DNA of 64,000 bases from Paenibacillus marchantiophytorum (GTDB lineage: Bacteria; Bacillota; Bacilli; Paenibacillales; NBRC-103111), in assembly GCF_014640555.1 (NCBI RefSeq), contig NZ_BMHE01000008.1, forward strand, positions 114,970 to 178,969, given 5' to 3'. This document shows, in pieces, positions 17,991 to 27,989 of the stretch. Made by a program: the position numbers and the translations under genes. The notes under the pieces were generated by a model. That model did no database searches. It had not been told where the DNA came from and was given only the letters and a program-made list of their open reading frames with translations. The number at the start of each line of letters is the position of its first letter. The stretch's first letter is position 1.

Positions 17991-19067
17991 CTATTCATGC
18001 TGAATAGCGTCCATCATCATTTGAAAGATAACGAGATCCTGCAAGTAATCCTCTGGTGTCGTCTTGGGCGGCATCCCCTTCGTGACGACTTCATGGAAAT
18101 ATTCCAGTTCATACACATAAGCATCCTTGTAGGTCGTTCGAGCCGTTGATTGATTGAAATTGTCCCCAATCGTCTCGCTGATATGCAGTGTCGTTGGCAG
18201 TTGCCTGATATACGGGGTATCGTACTGGATAAGGACGGACTTGTTCTCGCCATACACCTCGATATGAGCATCAAATCTGCCTTGTTGATCTATCCCCGTC
18301 TCAAAAGTCACGTTAAAACCTTCATATTCAAAGATGGCATTCTTGAATCTTCCGTCCAGCCAAGAGGAGGCTGCTTTCACCCCGATCGGCATCCCGATTA
18401 ACTCTCTCATCGCCGAAATATCGTGGCTGTTCAGTCCGAGCAACAAGCCATAGGCTACATACATCTCATCTGGCAATTCGCCAATTGCCTCTCTCATTAG
18501 TCTGGCGGTCCGCTCCTTGCGATCCTGTACTGCTAAAGAAGGGATATCATCGAAACGATAGACCGGGCTGGATTGACGCGTGAAGAACTGATTAGGGCCG
18601 ATGATATCCCGCACTCGGGCATAGATAATCGGTCCCAGTGACTTGACCTCTTCGATTGCCCGAAGATAGGCGGGAGCAAACCGTCTCATATAACCTACCA
18701 TGACATGTGCACTTGAAGCGTCACGCGCTTGAATAATCTCATTAACCTCACGTTGGGTACAGCACATCGGTTTCTCTACAAATACGTGTATATGCTTGTT
18801 TAATGCCGCAATCGTACATTCCGTATGATAATCCATATGATTCAGCACAAAAACAGCATCAAGATCGGACTGTTCAAGCATCTCATTATAGTTTAGAAAT
18901 AATTGCTTAACCCGGTATTTCTCACCGATCTTGGCTAACAGCTTCGGTGAAATATCACAAAATGCCACCATCTCATAAAGCTCAGACAAGGACTCCAGAA
19001 TCGGCAAATGAACCATTTGCGCGACTTCCCCTAAACCGATAATGCCTACTTTTATCTTGGTCAACAT
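17991..19067 (-). CDS. Gfo/Idh/MocA family NAD(P)-dependent oxidoreductase
   Basis: 358 residues. Seen: a Rossmann nucleotide site KVGIIGLGEVAQ (residues 6-17), the EKP motif (98-100) that places the catalytic lysine, and a C-terminal alpha/beta substrate domain. The family oxidises or reduces sugars and inositols with NAD(P); the exact substrate is not readable. A GGAG-type ribosome site precedes the ATG. It is downstream of the giant GH99/WbsX-like gene and upstream of D-lyxose isomerase, so it probably belongs to a carbohydrate pathway. Confidence 0.85.
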   Translation of the reverse strand: MLTKIKVGIIGLGEVAQMVHLPILESLSELYEMVAFCDISPKLLAKIGEKYRVKQLFLNYNEMLEQSDLDAVFVLNHMDYHTECTIAALNKHIHVFVEKPMCCTQREVNEIIQARDASSAHVMVGYMRRFAPAYLRAIEEVKSLGPIIYARVRDIIGPNQFFTRQSSPVYRFDDIPSLAVQDRKERTARLMREAIGELPDEMYVAYGLLLGLNSHDISAMRELIGMPIGVKAASSWLDGRFKNAIFEYEGFNVTFETGIDQQGRFDAHIEVYGENKSVLIQYDTPYIRQLPTTLHISETIGDNFNQSTARTTYKDAYVYELEYFHEVVTKGMPPKTTPEDYLQDLVIFQMMMDAIQHE

Positions 19068-19092
19068 ACAATCTCCTTTGTTCGTATGATGT

Positions 19093-19113
19093 GCCTCCCC
19101 ATAAAGGGGAGGC
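19093..19113. terminator. 8-bp perfect hairpin between giant secreted protein gene and dehydrogenase gene
   Basis: GCCTCCCC-ATAAA-GGGGAGGC follows the stop of the 2163-residue gene by 15 bp. No T tract follows on the minus strand, so it may attenuate rather than end transcription into the dehydrogenase gene. Confidence 0.4.
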
Positions 19114-19127
19114 TTTCAATCTTCCTT

Positions 19128-22100
19128 TTACAATTGAAATACAACCGTTGGATCTGTGGATATGTCTCTGACGATCTCTCTGTAAGTCCCATTGTAAGCC
19201 ATGCCTAAGGTATAAGAACCAGGCAATAATTCCTTGCTGACTCCTCCGCTTGTTGTAGCGCCAATCGTCTGCCAACTTCCCGCGTAGTAGGATGCCACAC
19301 CACCGTCTAACAGATTCCCTTGGCTGTCCTTCAGCTGTACCGTGACCTTGACCGTCTGAAATACGACTACGGGGTCTGTACCTGTATTCTGTACAATCTC
19401 CTTATATCTTCCCCCATAAGTCATGCCAAAGGTATAGGAGCTAGGCAGTACCTCCTTGCTGATCTCGCCTCCGATTGTATTGCCGAGGGTCCGCCAGCTT
19501 CCGGCATAATACTTTACCGTACCACTGTCCAACGGGTTCCCCAGACTATCCTTTAACTGTACCTTGGCCTTGACGGTCTGAAATGCGACTACCGCGTCCG
19601 TTCCTGTATTTTGTACAATCTCCTTATACGTTCCCTCATACGTGATGCCAAAGGTATAGCTTTTATCCTGTAAAGACTTGCTTACATTTCCCATGGCATC
19701 CGTTACGCCAAAATCTTTCCATCCTCCGTCATAGTATTTGACCACTCCGCCGTTGAACGGATTTCCGGTACTGTCCTTGAGCCGAACCTTCACCGTTGTA
19801 GCGGCGAGATTGAAGCTTATGCTCTTGGCTGTCTCGCTATTGCCGGCTAAGTCAGTCGCTCGGTATAGGAGTGTATATACCCCCTGCTTATCAAAGGTGA
19901 GCGCAGCTGTATAAGGCGTCCATGTCGCTCCGTTATTCACGCTATAGACGACCTGCCCAACGCCAGACACGTTATCAGAAGCGCTTAATGTGACCGTAAC
20001 AGGGCTGACGTAGGTACCGCTTGATCCGTCCGGCGCTAATGGGACAATGACGGACGTTGTTATTGGAACCGTTCCGTCGATACGGACAGTTACGGTTTGC
20101 GTCGCTTCCTGATTACCAGCCAAATCCTTGCTGTAGTAGTTCAGTGTATGCACGCCTTCCCCTGCAATTGAAACGACATTCCCTGTTGCGTAAGCCCCAG
20201 AATCCAGGCTATAGAACGTACCTGCCAAGCCGCTTTCTAAGTCGCTGGCCGTCAAATGAACGACTTGATTCGTCGTCTGCCAACTGGATGGCGCATCACT
20301 GACCGTAACGGGAGGCACATCATCTACATACACGGTAACTGATTGCTGATAACCGCCGTCTGCCGTTGTAGCCGTTACCGTTGACACCCCATAGGTAACG
20401 CCTGTAACCGTGCCGCTGGCGCTAACTGTCGCCACAGTCGGCGAACTTGAAACCCAACTGATCCCTTTGTTAGTTGCATTCGTTGGCAACACACTGGGCA
20501 CAATCGTTTCGAACTGCCCCTTGGATAACTTTAGTGTGCTTTTATTCAAACTCAATCCCGTTGCAGCAATCGTTAGCGGTCTGACTTCAACATCATCGAC
20601 ATAAAAAGGATTGCCGGTACCTGGAATTTCCGTGTATAAAAACATGGTTGTCTCTGTCACAACCCCGGTTTCATTGATGATAAAGCTCCCTTGAACTTGT
20701 TTCCATGCGGTAGCACTGAGCGGTTGACTGATGAACAAAATATACTGGTTAGGCGTAGGATTACCGTCTACCTTATATTGCAAGCCGATCCTGATCGTCT
20801 CGGTTGTGGTAGAACCAGATGCTAGTTTCGCCCAGGCTGAATAGTAATAGGGTTTCCCCTTTACAAGTGGGACAGGAAATTTAACACCTCCGTATCGATC
20901 TGTTTTCGTCAACAGTAAGGACTGCTGGCCCGAATGATGTTCCGCCGAAGTCAGCGAAGGCACGGCCTGATAAACGTAGTTAGGAGCCGCTAACGTACTT
21001 CCTTCCATGCCCGAATCTACGATAAGATTGGTGGCTCTTACCGCATTCGTCGGCTCTGTTACGGTAACCGTTGCGATGGCCCCAATGCCCGAATCATCCG
21101 AGGTTGCTTTAATTTGCGTCGTCCCCGTACCCAGTCCTGTAACCGTTCCATCGGCAGCGACGACAGCCACAATCGGATTCACGGATTCCCATTTGATCAG
21201 CTTATTCGTTGCGTTTGCCGGGGTAACGTTCGTTACGATCGTTTGCTTAGTGCCCAGAGTCAAGCTGAGTGTGGTTGGCGTTAGCGACAGACCCGTAACC
21301 GCAACCGTTGCATCCACGGTGACGAGCACTGATGCCGCTTTCCCTCCGTCTACCGTTGTTGCCGTTACGGTTGCTGTGCCCAAGCTGGCACCATACACCA
21401 TTCCGTTCACATCCACGGTTGCAACACTCGGATTGCTCGAACGCCATATTAACTCTTTGTTGCTTACATTCGCTGGTGTGAACCCAGGAACCAATGCCTT
21501 GATTTTATCAACACCTACCGTGAGTGACGTCACACCTAAACTTATATTTGATGGATGAACCCAAACCGGGCTTCCCGAATATGTTATTGGCTTAACCGCA
21601 ACGTCATCGACATAGTAAACGCCGCCTGGATTGTCAATCTCCGTATAGAGATACATCAGAACATTCGATACGACTCCTGATTCCTGAATGGTGTAAGTAC
21701 CTTCGATCTGTGTCCAATCTCCCGCTTTCAGGCCAGGGCTTGTGAACATAATGAGTTGCTTGGTAACCCCGTCCAAGTTATATTGGATTCCCACCCTCAA
21801 GGGTTCATTGGTCGTCTTACCTGCAGCCAACTTTGCCCAAGCTGAGTACGTATACGGCTTGCCTTTTTCCACATTCAATGGAAAATTAATACTGCCGTAA
21901 CGTGTCGTTTTCGTGATCTTGATGGACTGATGGCCGCTATGAGATTGTGTCGTATCCTTTACAGCAGTCGCATTCTGCAGCCCATATTGTGAAGTTTTAC
22001 TTCCTTCAAATCCCGGATCTTCAATGAGATTATCTCCTTTTAGCGCAACTGTTGGCGTTATTTCCAATTGAACGGAATCCAGACTGAAGTCTCCGGAAGC

Positions 22101-25100
22101 CGTAGTTGGCACCACTTGGAGCTGTTTAATGGTTCCCGTCCAAGCAGCTAAGCTTGACGTATCAAACACATATTCCCGATAGACGGAATCGTTCGGGAGG
22201 ATATAGGAAGAGATCATTTTCACCTCATTCCAACTGGTATCCCCGGTCGTTGTAAAGTAAATCTTCGCCTCGTCGCCGCTTGTCATATTGTTCATTCGGA
22301 CGCGAATCCGCTTAATATCAGAAGCTGCAACTTGCAAATCATCCGGTGAAAGAATCGCAGGCTGGATACTTCCCGAAGTCCCATTTGAAGTTCCGCTGAA
22401 GACACCATTCGCAACGACGGGATTCGCGATCTGACTGTTGGCCGTCCAACCGTTGCTCGTCGTAAAATCCCATGTGATCGCTGTCGGATACACACGGACG
22501 GTTTGCGAAGGCGCATCCCAATTGGCAATCGCGCCAAAAGCTTGACGAAGATAGCTGAGCGGCGCCATCACCGTTCCGTTCGCAAGCTTGACAGGCGCAT
22601 GCTCTAACGTAATCGCCTGACTTCCCTTGTAAGCGATGCCATCGCCAACCTTCAACTTATAAACGACATTATCTTTAACAGCCAACAGAGTACTCGTCAC
22701 AGGGTCCCATTCCGGCTTTGCGCCTATTTGCAGGTACATCTCTTTCATTGGAAGCATGACGATGCCATCTTGTAGAAGCGCAGGTTGGCTGAATGGTTTG
22801 TAAGTGCCGTCCACGTAAGCCCGAATACCGGGCTGTGGAGAATAGATCGTTCGAATATAATCAATACTGATCGGTCCTACAGCGGAGATCGGATCGATCC
22901 GCATTTGCCGGATAGTCCCCGTCCAGTTCTTGTTTCTCCATGCCTCGACAATGTATTCTGTATAACCACTATCCAACGGATTTACATAGAAGCCGACAGC
23001 TTTAGCCTCATTCCACGTTCCATCTGCCTCCGTCGTAAAGAAGAAGCGGCCGTCAATATCATTCGCACTGTTCTTCATGCGAATAACAATATAAGGAATA
23101 TCCTCTGCCTTGATCCCAAGGTGATCCGAGGAACGAATGCCAGGATCGGTATTATTCGTTACCCCCGAATAACTGCCGTCCTGTACGGTCACGCCCACAA
23201 TCTGCTTCTCTACCGTCCAGCCCTCGGCGTCACCCGGAGTATTGAATTCCCACCTGTTCCCGTAGACATTAGTCATCACTGGCTGCGCCTGGTTTAAATT
23301 AGAAACCACTCTCCCAGCTGGATACAGGGTATTGATCCGTTCTTTCTGGGTCTGCGTTGGCACGCTGTCCGTATGCGGTGCGCTGCTTGCAAACACATTG
23401 CGAATGGCATCCACATAACCGAAACCAGCTAACCCAGCCGGCATGATGAAGTGACCTTCTCCGAACTCATTCCAGTTGTCAAGCATCACTAGTCTTTTAC
23501 CAAGATTGCCTGCAGGAAGCGATGGCATATAGCTATCCTTCGTCCACTGCGCCAAGGACTGGAATTCCGACGGCGTGGCATAATAACCGAAGTTCAAGCC
23601 CCAGGCCGTATCATCTCTCCCCATGCTTAAACCGGGGATAATATCGATGGCACCTGCATCTTTCTCTTGCGTCATCTTAAGCTTTTGAAAATCTGGATGG
23701 CCGCCGAAGGAGCCCCAGGAATAGGCATACACCGCATCAAAGCCGACCGCTTTGCGGTTCAACAACTGCTGTGGATCCGTCCCGTTATACACGTTCAGCA
23801 GGATAATATCCGCAAACCCCGCTTTTTTCACTTCACTTCGCAAATAGTCAAGTTCCGCCTTAGCGGTCGTTATACTGTTGCCAAAAGCTTTTATCATCTC
23901 CTCATAATTGTAGATCGTAAAGACGGGTTTATTATCAATGGTCAAATAACGCGGATCTTTAAAGTAATATTCAATCCAGTAAGGAACTAAGTTCGTTCGG
24001 AAATCTGTTGCGTCTTTGACTTTAGAGTTTAGATTTTCAAACATAATTGCAAATTTAATCTGGTCACTGTATTTAGCATTAAAGTAACCGTTATCCAGCG
24101 CATGAGATAAATACGAATCTTTAATCGGCATCCGATTGGTGTCTCCGCCAATTGGCCTGAACCAGCAGGACATCTGGAAATTGATGCCGTGCTCTATCAG
24201 CCATTTCGTCTCCCAATCCGCCGTTTCCGGGCTGCCTTCGTCGTAGAACCCTAGAAGAGGCGTCCGATCCGGGTAAGGCTGAATCATATCCCACCCCAGA
24301 TGATGGCCTTCCCGCCACATCGGGCAGCTTTGGACACCAACAATCTGATCGCCCGTACTCACTGCAACAGGTGCGGGCACATAATCGGCTGGCAGCGGCA
24401 CCATTTTATACAAGAGAATATCATCCAGCCACATCTCTCCCCGATACGAAGCGGGGGTTGTAAATTTTATACTGTCAACAGCTGTCACGCCTGAAGCGAG
24501 CGCCACCCCTTGCGCCTGAAGCTTATCATTGATATAAATATCTGCTGACGATGCTGCCCAGTTCACTTTGATTTGAATATGCGTCCACAGATTTGCCAGA
24601 TAATCGTACAGTGGAACAGGCTGCCCGCTTCCATTGACATATGACAGTTTTCCATCAGCTGTCGTTAGTTTGATGACGCTCGTCGTTCCGCTTTTTAGCT
24701 CAGCTTCCAATCCATCCGCTTTCTGCTTGTATAGAACCTTGAAGTCGTAGGTAAAATTATCCGACATTGGCGATATCGCTTTCGACAGACTCATACTGCC
24801 GGTGCTACTAGCCGCACTCAACTTCATGCTGTTGATATCCGGTTGCGAGGAACTAAGCATGCTGCTGACGGTGATTGCGCCGCCTGACGTAACCGCAGTC
24901 CAATCCTGCGGAATTGCGCCACCGTCAACGACCGAAATGAGCCTCTCATTGACGGCGTACCCTTTATACAATTTCAAAGGACCAAAGTAGAACTCCCCCA
25001 TGGAGGCATCGCCTGTTTGCACTTGAAACCGGTTCAGTGTCGTTACCGCATTTTTGAACGTAGCTCCATTGGCCTTCTTCACGCCATTGATGTACACATC

Positions 25101-25619
25101 CGTTGTGTGCGCGTTCAGGTTCATAACGACCTTGATCCCATATTCCGTATTTGCAGCATAGGCTTGCAAGGGAACTATGGTGTTTGCGGAGGTCTCCAGA
25201 CTAAGCATATTGTTTTGTGTAATTAAGCTAACGCCTACGACCTCATCGCTGAGCAACTGCCATTTCAAGCCGTCAATGACAGACAAAGGCTTAATTCGAA
25301 ATTCCATGGTCAGATTACCAGCGCTTTGCGAAACAAACTTCTTATTCATAGAAACGGGCAGTACCGTGCTCGTATCGCTGATTTTGAAATTCGTGTTATA
25401 CAGGCTGACCAGCGCCCCTCCTGCAGCGCGAACATCCCACCCGGACGGCTGGCTATTCCCTGGCGTCAAGGCTGACAAGAACGAGAAATCCTCGTCAATC
25501 AAATAACCCACCTCCGGATTGGCGGCGTCCGCTCTAACCTGCGTTGGCTGGAACGCGAAAATGATAGCGCATACAAATAAGCATGTAACGATCATGCCCA
25601 ACAGCTTTTTACTCATCAT
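19128..25619 (-). CDS. Giant secreted multidomain protein with GH99/WbsX-like catalytic core
   Basis: 2163 residues from the ATG at 25619 (GGGAG just upstream; frame extensions to 25664 lack a ribosome site). In order: signal peptide (1-31), two LamG-like beta domains (about 35-415), a GH99/WbsX-like barrel (about 425-765; [15 protein letters not shown] at its start and the hallmark [12 protein letters not shown] near 713), a beta-sandwich, a copper-amine-oxidase-N-terminal type domain (about 930-1046), more beta-sandwiches, two CBM4/9-like modules ([10 protein letters not shown] and [10 protein letters not shown]), several Big_2 domains, two OmpL47-like Ig domains, and three C-terminal repeats of about 73 residues. 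It probably binds and cleaves an extracellular polysaccharide, perhaps a mannan-like one; the substrate is inferred. No wall anchor is visible. It is downstream of the remnants of a sugar ABC transporter. Confidence 0.8.
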   Translation of the reverse strand: MMSKKLLGMIVTCLFVCAIIFAFQPTQVRADAANPEVGYLIDEDFSFLSALTPGNSQPSGWDVRAAGGALVSLYNTNFKISDTSTVLPVSMNKKFVSQSAGNLTMEFRIKPLSVIDGLKWQLLSDEVVGVSLITQNNMLSLETSANTIVPLQAYAANTEYGIKVVMNLNAHTTDVYINGVKKANGATFKNAVTTLNRFQVQTGDASMGEFYFGPLKLYKGYAVNERLISVVDGGAIPQDWTAVTSGGAITVSSMLSSSQPDINSMKLSAASSTGSMSLSKAISPMSDNFTYDFKVLYKQKADGLEAELKSGTTSVIKLTTADGKLSYVNGSGQPVPLYDYLANLWTHIQIKVNWAASSADIYINDKLQAQGVALASGVTAVDSIKFTTPASYRGEMWLDDILLYKMVPLPADYVPAPVAVSTGDQIVGVQSCPMWREGHHLGWDMIQPYPDRTPLLGFYDEGSPETADWETKWLIEHGINFQMSCWFRPIGGDTNRMPIKDSYLSHALDNGYFNAKYSDQIKFAIMFENLNSKVKDATDFRTNLVPYWIEYYFKDPRYLTIDNKPVFTIYNYEEMIKAFGNSITTAKAELDYLRSEVKKAGFADIILLNVYNGTDPQQLLNRKAVGFDAVYAYSWGSFGGHPDFQKLKMTQEKDAGAIDIIPGLSMGRDDTAWGLNFGYYATPSEFQSLAQWTKDSYMPSLPAGNLGKRLVMLDNWNEFGEGHFIMPAGLAGFGYVDAIRNVFASSAPHTDSVPTQTQKERINTLYPAGRVVSNLNQAQPVMTNVYGNRWEFNTPGDAEGWTVEKQIVGVTVQDGSYSGVTNNTDPGIRSSDHLGIKAEDIPYIVIRMKNSANDIDGRFFFTTEADGTWNEAKAVGFYVNPLDSGYTEYIVEAWRNKNWTGTIRQMRIDPISAVGPISIDYIRTIYSPQPGIRAYVDGTYKPFSQPALLQDGIVMLPMKEMYLQIGAKPEWDPVTSTLLAVKDNVVYKLKVGDGIAYKGSQAITLEHAPVKLANGTVMAPLSYLRQAFGAIANWDAPSQTVRVYPTAITWDFTTSNGWTANSQIANPVVANGVFSGTSNGTSGSIQPAILSPDDLQVAASDIKRIRVRMNNMTSGDEAKIYFTTTGDTSWNEVKMISSYILPNDSVYREYVFDTSSLAAWTGTIKQLQVVPTTASGDFSLDSVQLEITPTVALKGDNLIEDPGFEGSKTSQYGLQNATAVKDTTQSHSGHQSIKITKTTRYGSINFPLNVEKGKPYTYSAWAKLAAGKTTNEPLRVGIQYNLDGVTKQLIMFTSPGLKAGDWTQIEGTYTIQESGVVSNVLMYLYTEIDNPGGVYYVDDVAVKPITYSGSPVWVHPSNISLGVTSLTVGVDKIKALVPGFTPANVSNKELIWRSSNPSVATVDVNGMVYGASLGTATVTATTVDGGKAASVLVTVDATVAVTGLSLTPTTLSLTLGTKQTIVTNVTPANATNKLIKWESVNPIVAVVAADGTVTGLGTGTTQIKATSDDSGIGAIATVTVTEPTNAVRATNLIVDSGMEGSTLAAPNYVYQAVPSLTSAEHHSGQQSLLLTKTDRYGGVKFPVPLVKGKPYYYSAWAKLASGSTTTETIRIGLQYKVDGNPTPNQYILFISQPLSATAWKQVQGSFIINETGVVTETTMFLYTEIPGTGNPFYVDDVEVRPLTIAATGLSLNKSTLKLSKGQFETIVPSVLPTNATNKGISWVSSSPTVATVSASGTVTGVTYGVSTVTATTADGGYQQSVTVYVDDVPPVTVSDAPSSWQTTNQVVHLTASDLESGLAGTFYSLDSGAYATGNVVSIAGEGVHTLNYYSKDLAGNQEATQTVTVRIDGTVPITTSVIVPLAPDGSSGTYVSPVTVTLSASDNVSGVGQVVYSVNNGATWTPYTAALTFDKQGVYTLLYRATDLAGNSETAKSISFNLAATTVKVRLKDSTGNPFNGGVVKYYDGGWKDFGVTDAMGNVSKSLQDKSYTFGITYEGTYKEIVQNTGTDAVVAFQTVKAKVQLKDSLGNPLDSGTVKYYAGSWRTLGNTIGGEISKEVLPSSYTFGMTYGGRYKEIVQNTGTDPVVVFQTVKVTVQLKDSQGNLLDGGVASYYAGSWQTIGATTSGGVSKELLPGSYTLGMAYNGTYREIVRDISTDPTVVFQL

Positions 25620-25675
25620 CAAACTCCCTTTCCTTCTGAATATGATTAGAAACATTGTAGTCACAAGCCTAAACT

Positions 25676-25986
25676 TTATTTATTCTCTGCCTTCCAAGCA
25701 TCATATTGCTTCTGAATCTCAGCCATCACTTTGTCGATGCCAGCGTCCACCAGTTTCTTCTTCGTTTCCTCAACATACTTCGGATAATCCGGCATGGATC
25801 CCGTCGTAAAGATCGGATTCGCCTCTGCCAGATAATCCGTTTTGATCGCCGCGTCTTTGGCAACACTCGTACTTGCCCCCGTACTTGCTGCGGGACTGGC
25901 GCTTTCTTTCGCACCATCGCAGTTGCAAGCAAGACGGATGTTCCTGATCCAAATCATTTTGCCGCTTTTGTTTTTTGACCTTTCAC
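25676..25986 (-). pseudogene. Remnant of an LplA-type sugar-binding lipoprotein
   Basis: A GTG at 25986 follows a perfect AAGGAGG, but its frame stops after ten codons. Another frame holds a lipobox-like LACNCDGAKESASPAAS, and the sequence then jumps straight to the family's C-terminal end, DYPKYVEETKKKLVDAGIDK...YDAWKAENK. The middle 400 or so residues are gone. It is therefore a deleted and frameshifted extracellular solute-binding protein gene of a sugar ABC transporter, last gene of the decayed operon 25676-26586. Confidence 0.65.
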
Positions 25987-26059
25987 GTGGATTACCTCCT
26001 TATATTGTCTTTATATAATTTACAGATGCCGTGTGATTTTCCAGCACCTGAAACTATAA

Positions 26060-26294
26060 AACTTTGACATAAAATACAGTTATCACCTTCATAAAGCACT
26101 TCTGAAACAGTGGGAAAACAAGCAACATCCGCCCTGCAGTCAAAATACACATCGCCATGCGAGCACTTTAGGTTCGTGCAGGATCACCTTGTAGGCATCT
26201 AACGTAAAGTTCTTCATTTGATAATGTCATGATGAGTTACGAATTTACCCGTCGTGAATGCAGGCTTTAACCGAATTGTTCTTGGAGGATTCAT
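26060..26294 (-). pseudogene. Remnant of a YtcP/AraQ-type sugar ABC permease
   Basis: Starts with AAGGAGC then ATG at 26294 (MNPPRTIRLKPAFTTGKF), then, out of frame, NFTLDAYKVILHEPKVLAW near 26140-26210 and LFQKCFMKG near 26090. These are the N terminus, the first periplasmic segment and the C-terminal QKxFxKG motif of YtcP-type permeases, with most of the gene deleted. Confidence 0.5.
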
Positions 26295-26306
26295 AGTCGA
26301 TGCTCC

Positions 26307-26586
26307 TTAGAAAAGTGAATTTTCCGGGTTGATTCTTCTCACGATATAATTGGTGCATAGAACCAGGCAAAACCCGACGATCGATTGAAAAAAGCCCGCT
26401 GCCAGCAACCATCCAGGAAATAAAGTAAGGAATGAACAAAATCGTTTGATAGACCTTTACAAATTTTCGACTCAGCTCATATCCCGTGATTGTATTTGTA
26501 ATTCTTATTTTCTTGAAAATTCTTACCATCCATCCAACACATCCTAAGCTTTGAAATCTTGACTGCCATCTTTGTCGATAACCCAA
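26307..26586 (-). pseudogene. Remnant of an LplB-type sugar ABC permease
   Basis: The segment KVYQTILFIPYFISWMVAGS is the diagnostic transmembrane and loop region of LplB permeases. About 25 codons later, in another frame, the normal C terminus NYIVRRINPENSLF with a stop at 26307 appears. The rest is missing. It is immediately followed by the YtcP remnant in the usual operon order. Confidence 0.65.
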
Positions 26587-26801
26587 CTTTAGGTGATGCC
26601 CTGGGAATTGTACATTATAAACTAGGTAATTTCCTCCAAAAATGTGCAGGTTAGCCCCTTATCAACGGGGATCGCAAACTCCAAATTAAGTGAGTTCCTC
26701 TAACCTTGGTAAGCACGTGAGAGAAACTGCATTGCAGCCCCCACTGCTAGACGATCAGCATTGTATACTACACATAGGAGCAGATGGAGAGGAGCATAGA
26801 C

Positions 26802-27055
26802 ATGCGAAAAGATTTAGTCCCCTATCGGTATATGATTGATGAATTTCTTACTCCGTCGTTTCATTTCAGTATCTCCGAGCATGAGATAAGTCGGTTTCAC
26901 GATTTGCATGGCCATGAATTTTTTGAGATGGAGATTATTTATCCGGAAAAGGCACACAAGTGCTGAACGGAGAGTCCTCTCGATTCCTCCTCGGCTCGGT
27001 TTACCTTCTGACCCCTGTCGATTTCCATACCATTATTCCTCCTGCTCTGGTGGCC
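26802..27055 (+). pseudogene. Fragment of an AraC-family regulator (cupin part only)
   Basis: GGAGAGGAGC precedes an ATG at 26802. The first 50 residues include SEHEISRFHDLHGHEFFEME, the sugar-binding cupin of AraC regulators. A frameshift near 26955 moves the reading to TQVLNGESSRFLLGSVYL...PVDFHTIIPPAL, after which the homology ends with no helix-turn-helix. It is divergent from the decayed ABC operon and was probably its activator. Gap 26587-26801 shows no gene. Confidence 0.6.
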
Positions 27056-27059
27056 AAAC

Positions 27060-27200
27060 GGGTGGGGGGGACATAGAAATTGATCCCCAGACTTACCACT
27101 GTAATAATGATTATCGTAAAAAAGACAACAATATTTTTCTGAAAAAGATCGTTTCACATAATCTACTGGCGTCCATATCCATTTGAAAATTTTCAGCAAA
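27060..27200 (-). pseudogene. Short fragment with a membrane segment, possibly the N terminus of a sensor protein
   Basis: One minus-strand frame reads DLFQKNIVVFFTIIIITVV then SLGINFY, a single membrane helix after a basic stretch, as found at the start of YesM/YesN-type sensor proteins. Nothing further is recognisable. The identity is weakly supported. Confidence 0.25.
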
Positions 27201-27306
27201 ACAACGCCTCCATTTTTTTCCAACGTTCAACATTTTCTTTTCATAGTATCGTAGGTGTAAATCTTGTTCTATAGTTAGGGAAAAGTCTCCGCTTGTCTTC
27301 TCGATT

Positions 27307-27343
27307 ACTTAAAAAAACAAAAAGCCTCACGATTTCTCGTAAG
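27307..27343 (-). terminator. Intrinsic terminator after an ABC ATPase fragment
   Basis: Stem GCCTTACGA/TCGTGAGGC (one mismatch) followed on the minus strand by TTTTTGTTTTTTT. It lies directly after the stop of the ATPase fragment at 27351. Confidence 0.7.
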
Positions 27344-27350
27344 GCAAGTA

Positions 27351-27505
27351 TCAATTTGCTATATTTCCAATCTCATTTTTATGCACCAACCGCCCATCCC
27401 GAAACCTTACTACTCTTTTCGCCTGCTCCGCAACCTGCATATCATGCGTAATCACAATAATCGTCCGCCCCTGCTCGTTCAACCGCTTGAATATATCCAT
27501 GACCC
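27351..27505 (-). pseudogene. 3' fragment of a MacB-type ABC ATPase gene
   Basis: Encodes MDIFKRLNEQGRTIIVITHD then the QVAEQAKRVVRFRDGRL tail and a stop at 27351. It lacks Walker A, the LSGGQ signature and Walker B. It is a close relative of the C terminus of the intact ATPase at 40039-40722 and of fragments at 37176 and 63873. Confidence 0.8.
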
Positions 27506-27674
27506 ATAGGATGGGCACCTTTTATCAAAGTGTCCATCTACGGGCCAGAAGGATTAAACCCTTTTTATAGATGTGCGGCTGCTACAGCATTTGTAATCAG
27601 AATGAAATCTGGTTTTTAACTGGCGTTGATGAATCAAGTCTAAAATAGAAATTGACCCTCTTTAAAATAGAAAT

Positions 27675-27836
27675 TTAGACCCACATCGCGTTGATGTGGG
27701 TCTCTTTCTGCGTGCTGAGTTCTACGCTTCGGGTCAATCTTTTGATGAGGTCTTTCATCGTAGGAATTCGCTCCATCACGCGGACGAACAAAGCAACTAA
27801 CATGGCAGCATAATTTAGTTGCGTGAGTTTTCCGTT
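27675..27836 (-). pseudogene. Probable N-terminal fragment of an IS4/IS5-type transposase
   Basis: The minus strand reads KLTQLNYAAMLVALFVRVME then RIPTMKDLIKRL, a pattern I associate with the helical N-terminal domain of IS4/IS1182-like transposases, followed by a stop at 27675. There is no catalytic domain. The assignment is tentative. The stretch 27837-27989 shows nothing. Confidence 0.3.
27677..27703. terminator. 11-bp perfect hairpin, probable terminator of the MacAB-type operon
   Basis: AGACCCACATC-GCGTT-GATGTGGGTCT, followed by CTTTCT on the plus strand and AAATTTCTATTTT on the minus strand. It is about 290 bp past the stop of the 716-residue gene and could act in either direction. 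Confidence 0.5.
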
Positions 27837-27989
27837 TTAGCTCCTTTTGGATACCACTTTTAAAAAAGGCATGATGTACAGAGTCTCAACAACCAGGGCA
27901 TATTATCTCTGGGTGGTATTCCCAATAACTGTTGTAAGGAGAATAGTTCTTATTAGTGAAGGCGGCAGGTCTTCGCTTCAATGCATGTT

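Noticed and set aside
26939..27223. A 94-codon minus-strand frame as a gene
   Set aside because: It switches between unrelated fragments (possible sensor N terminus and antisense of an AraC remnant) and has no coherent domain.
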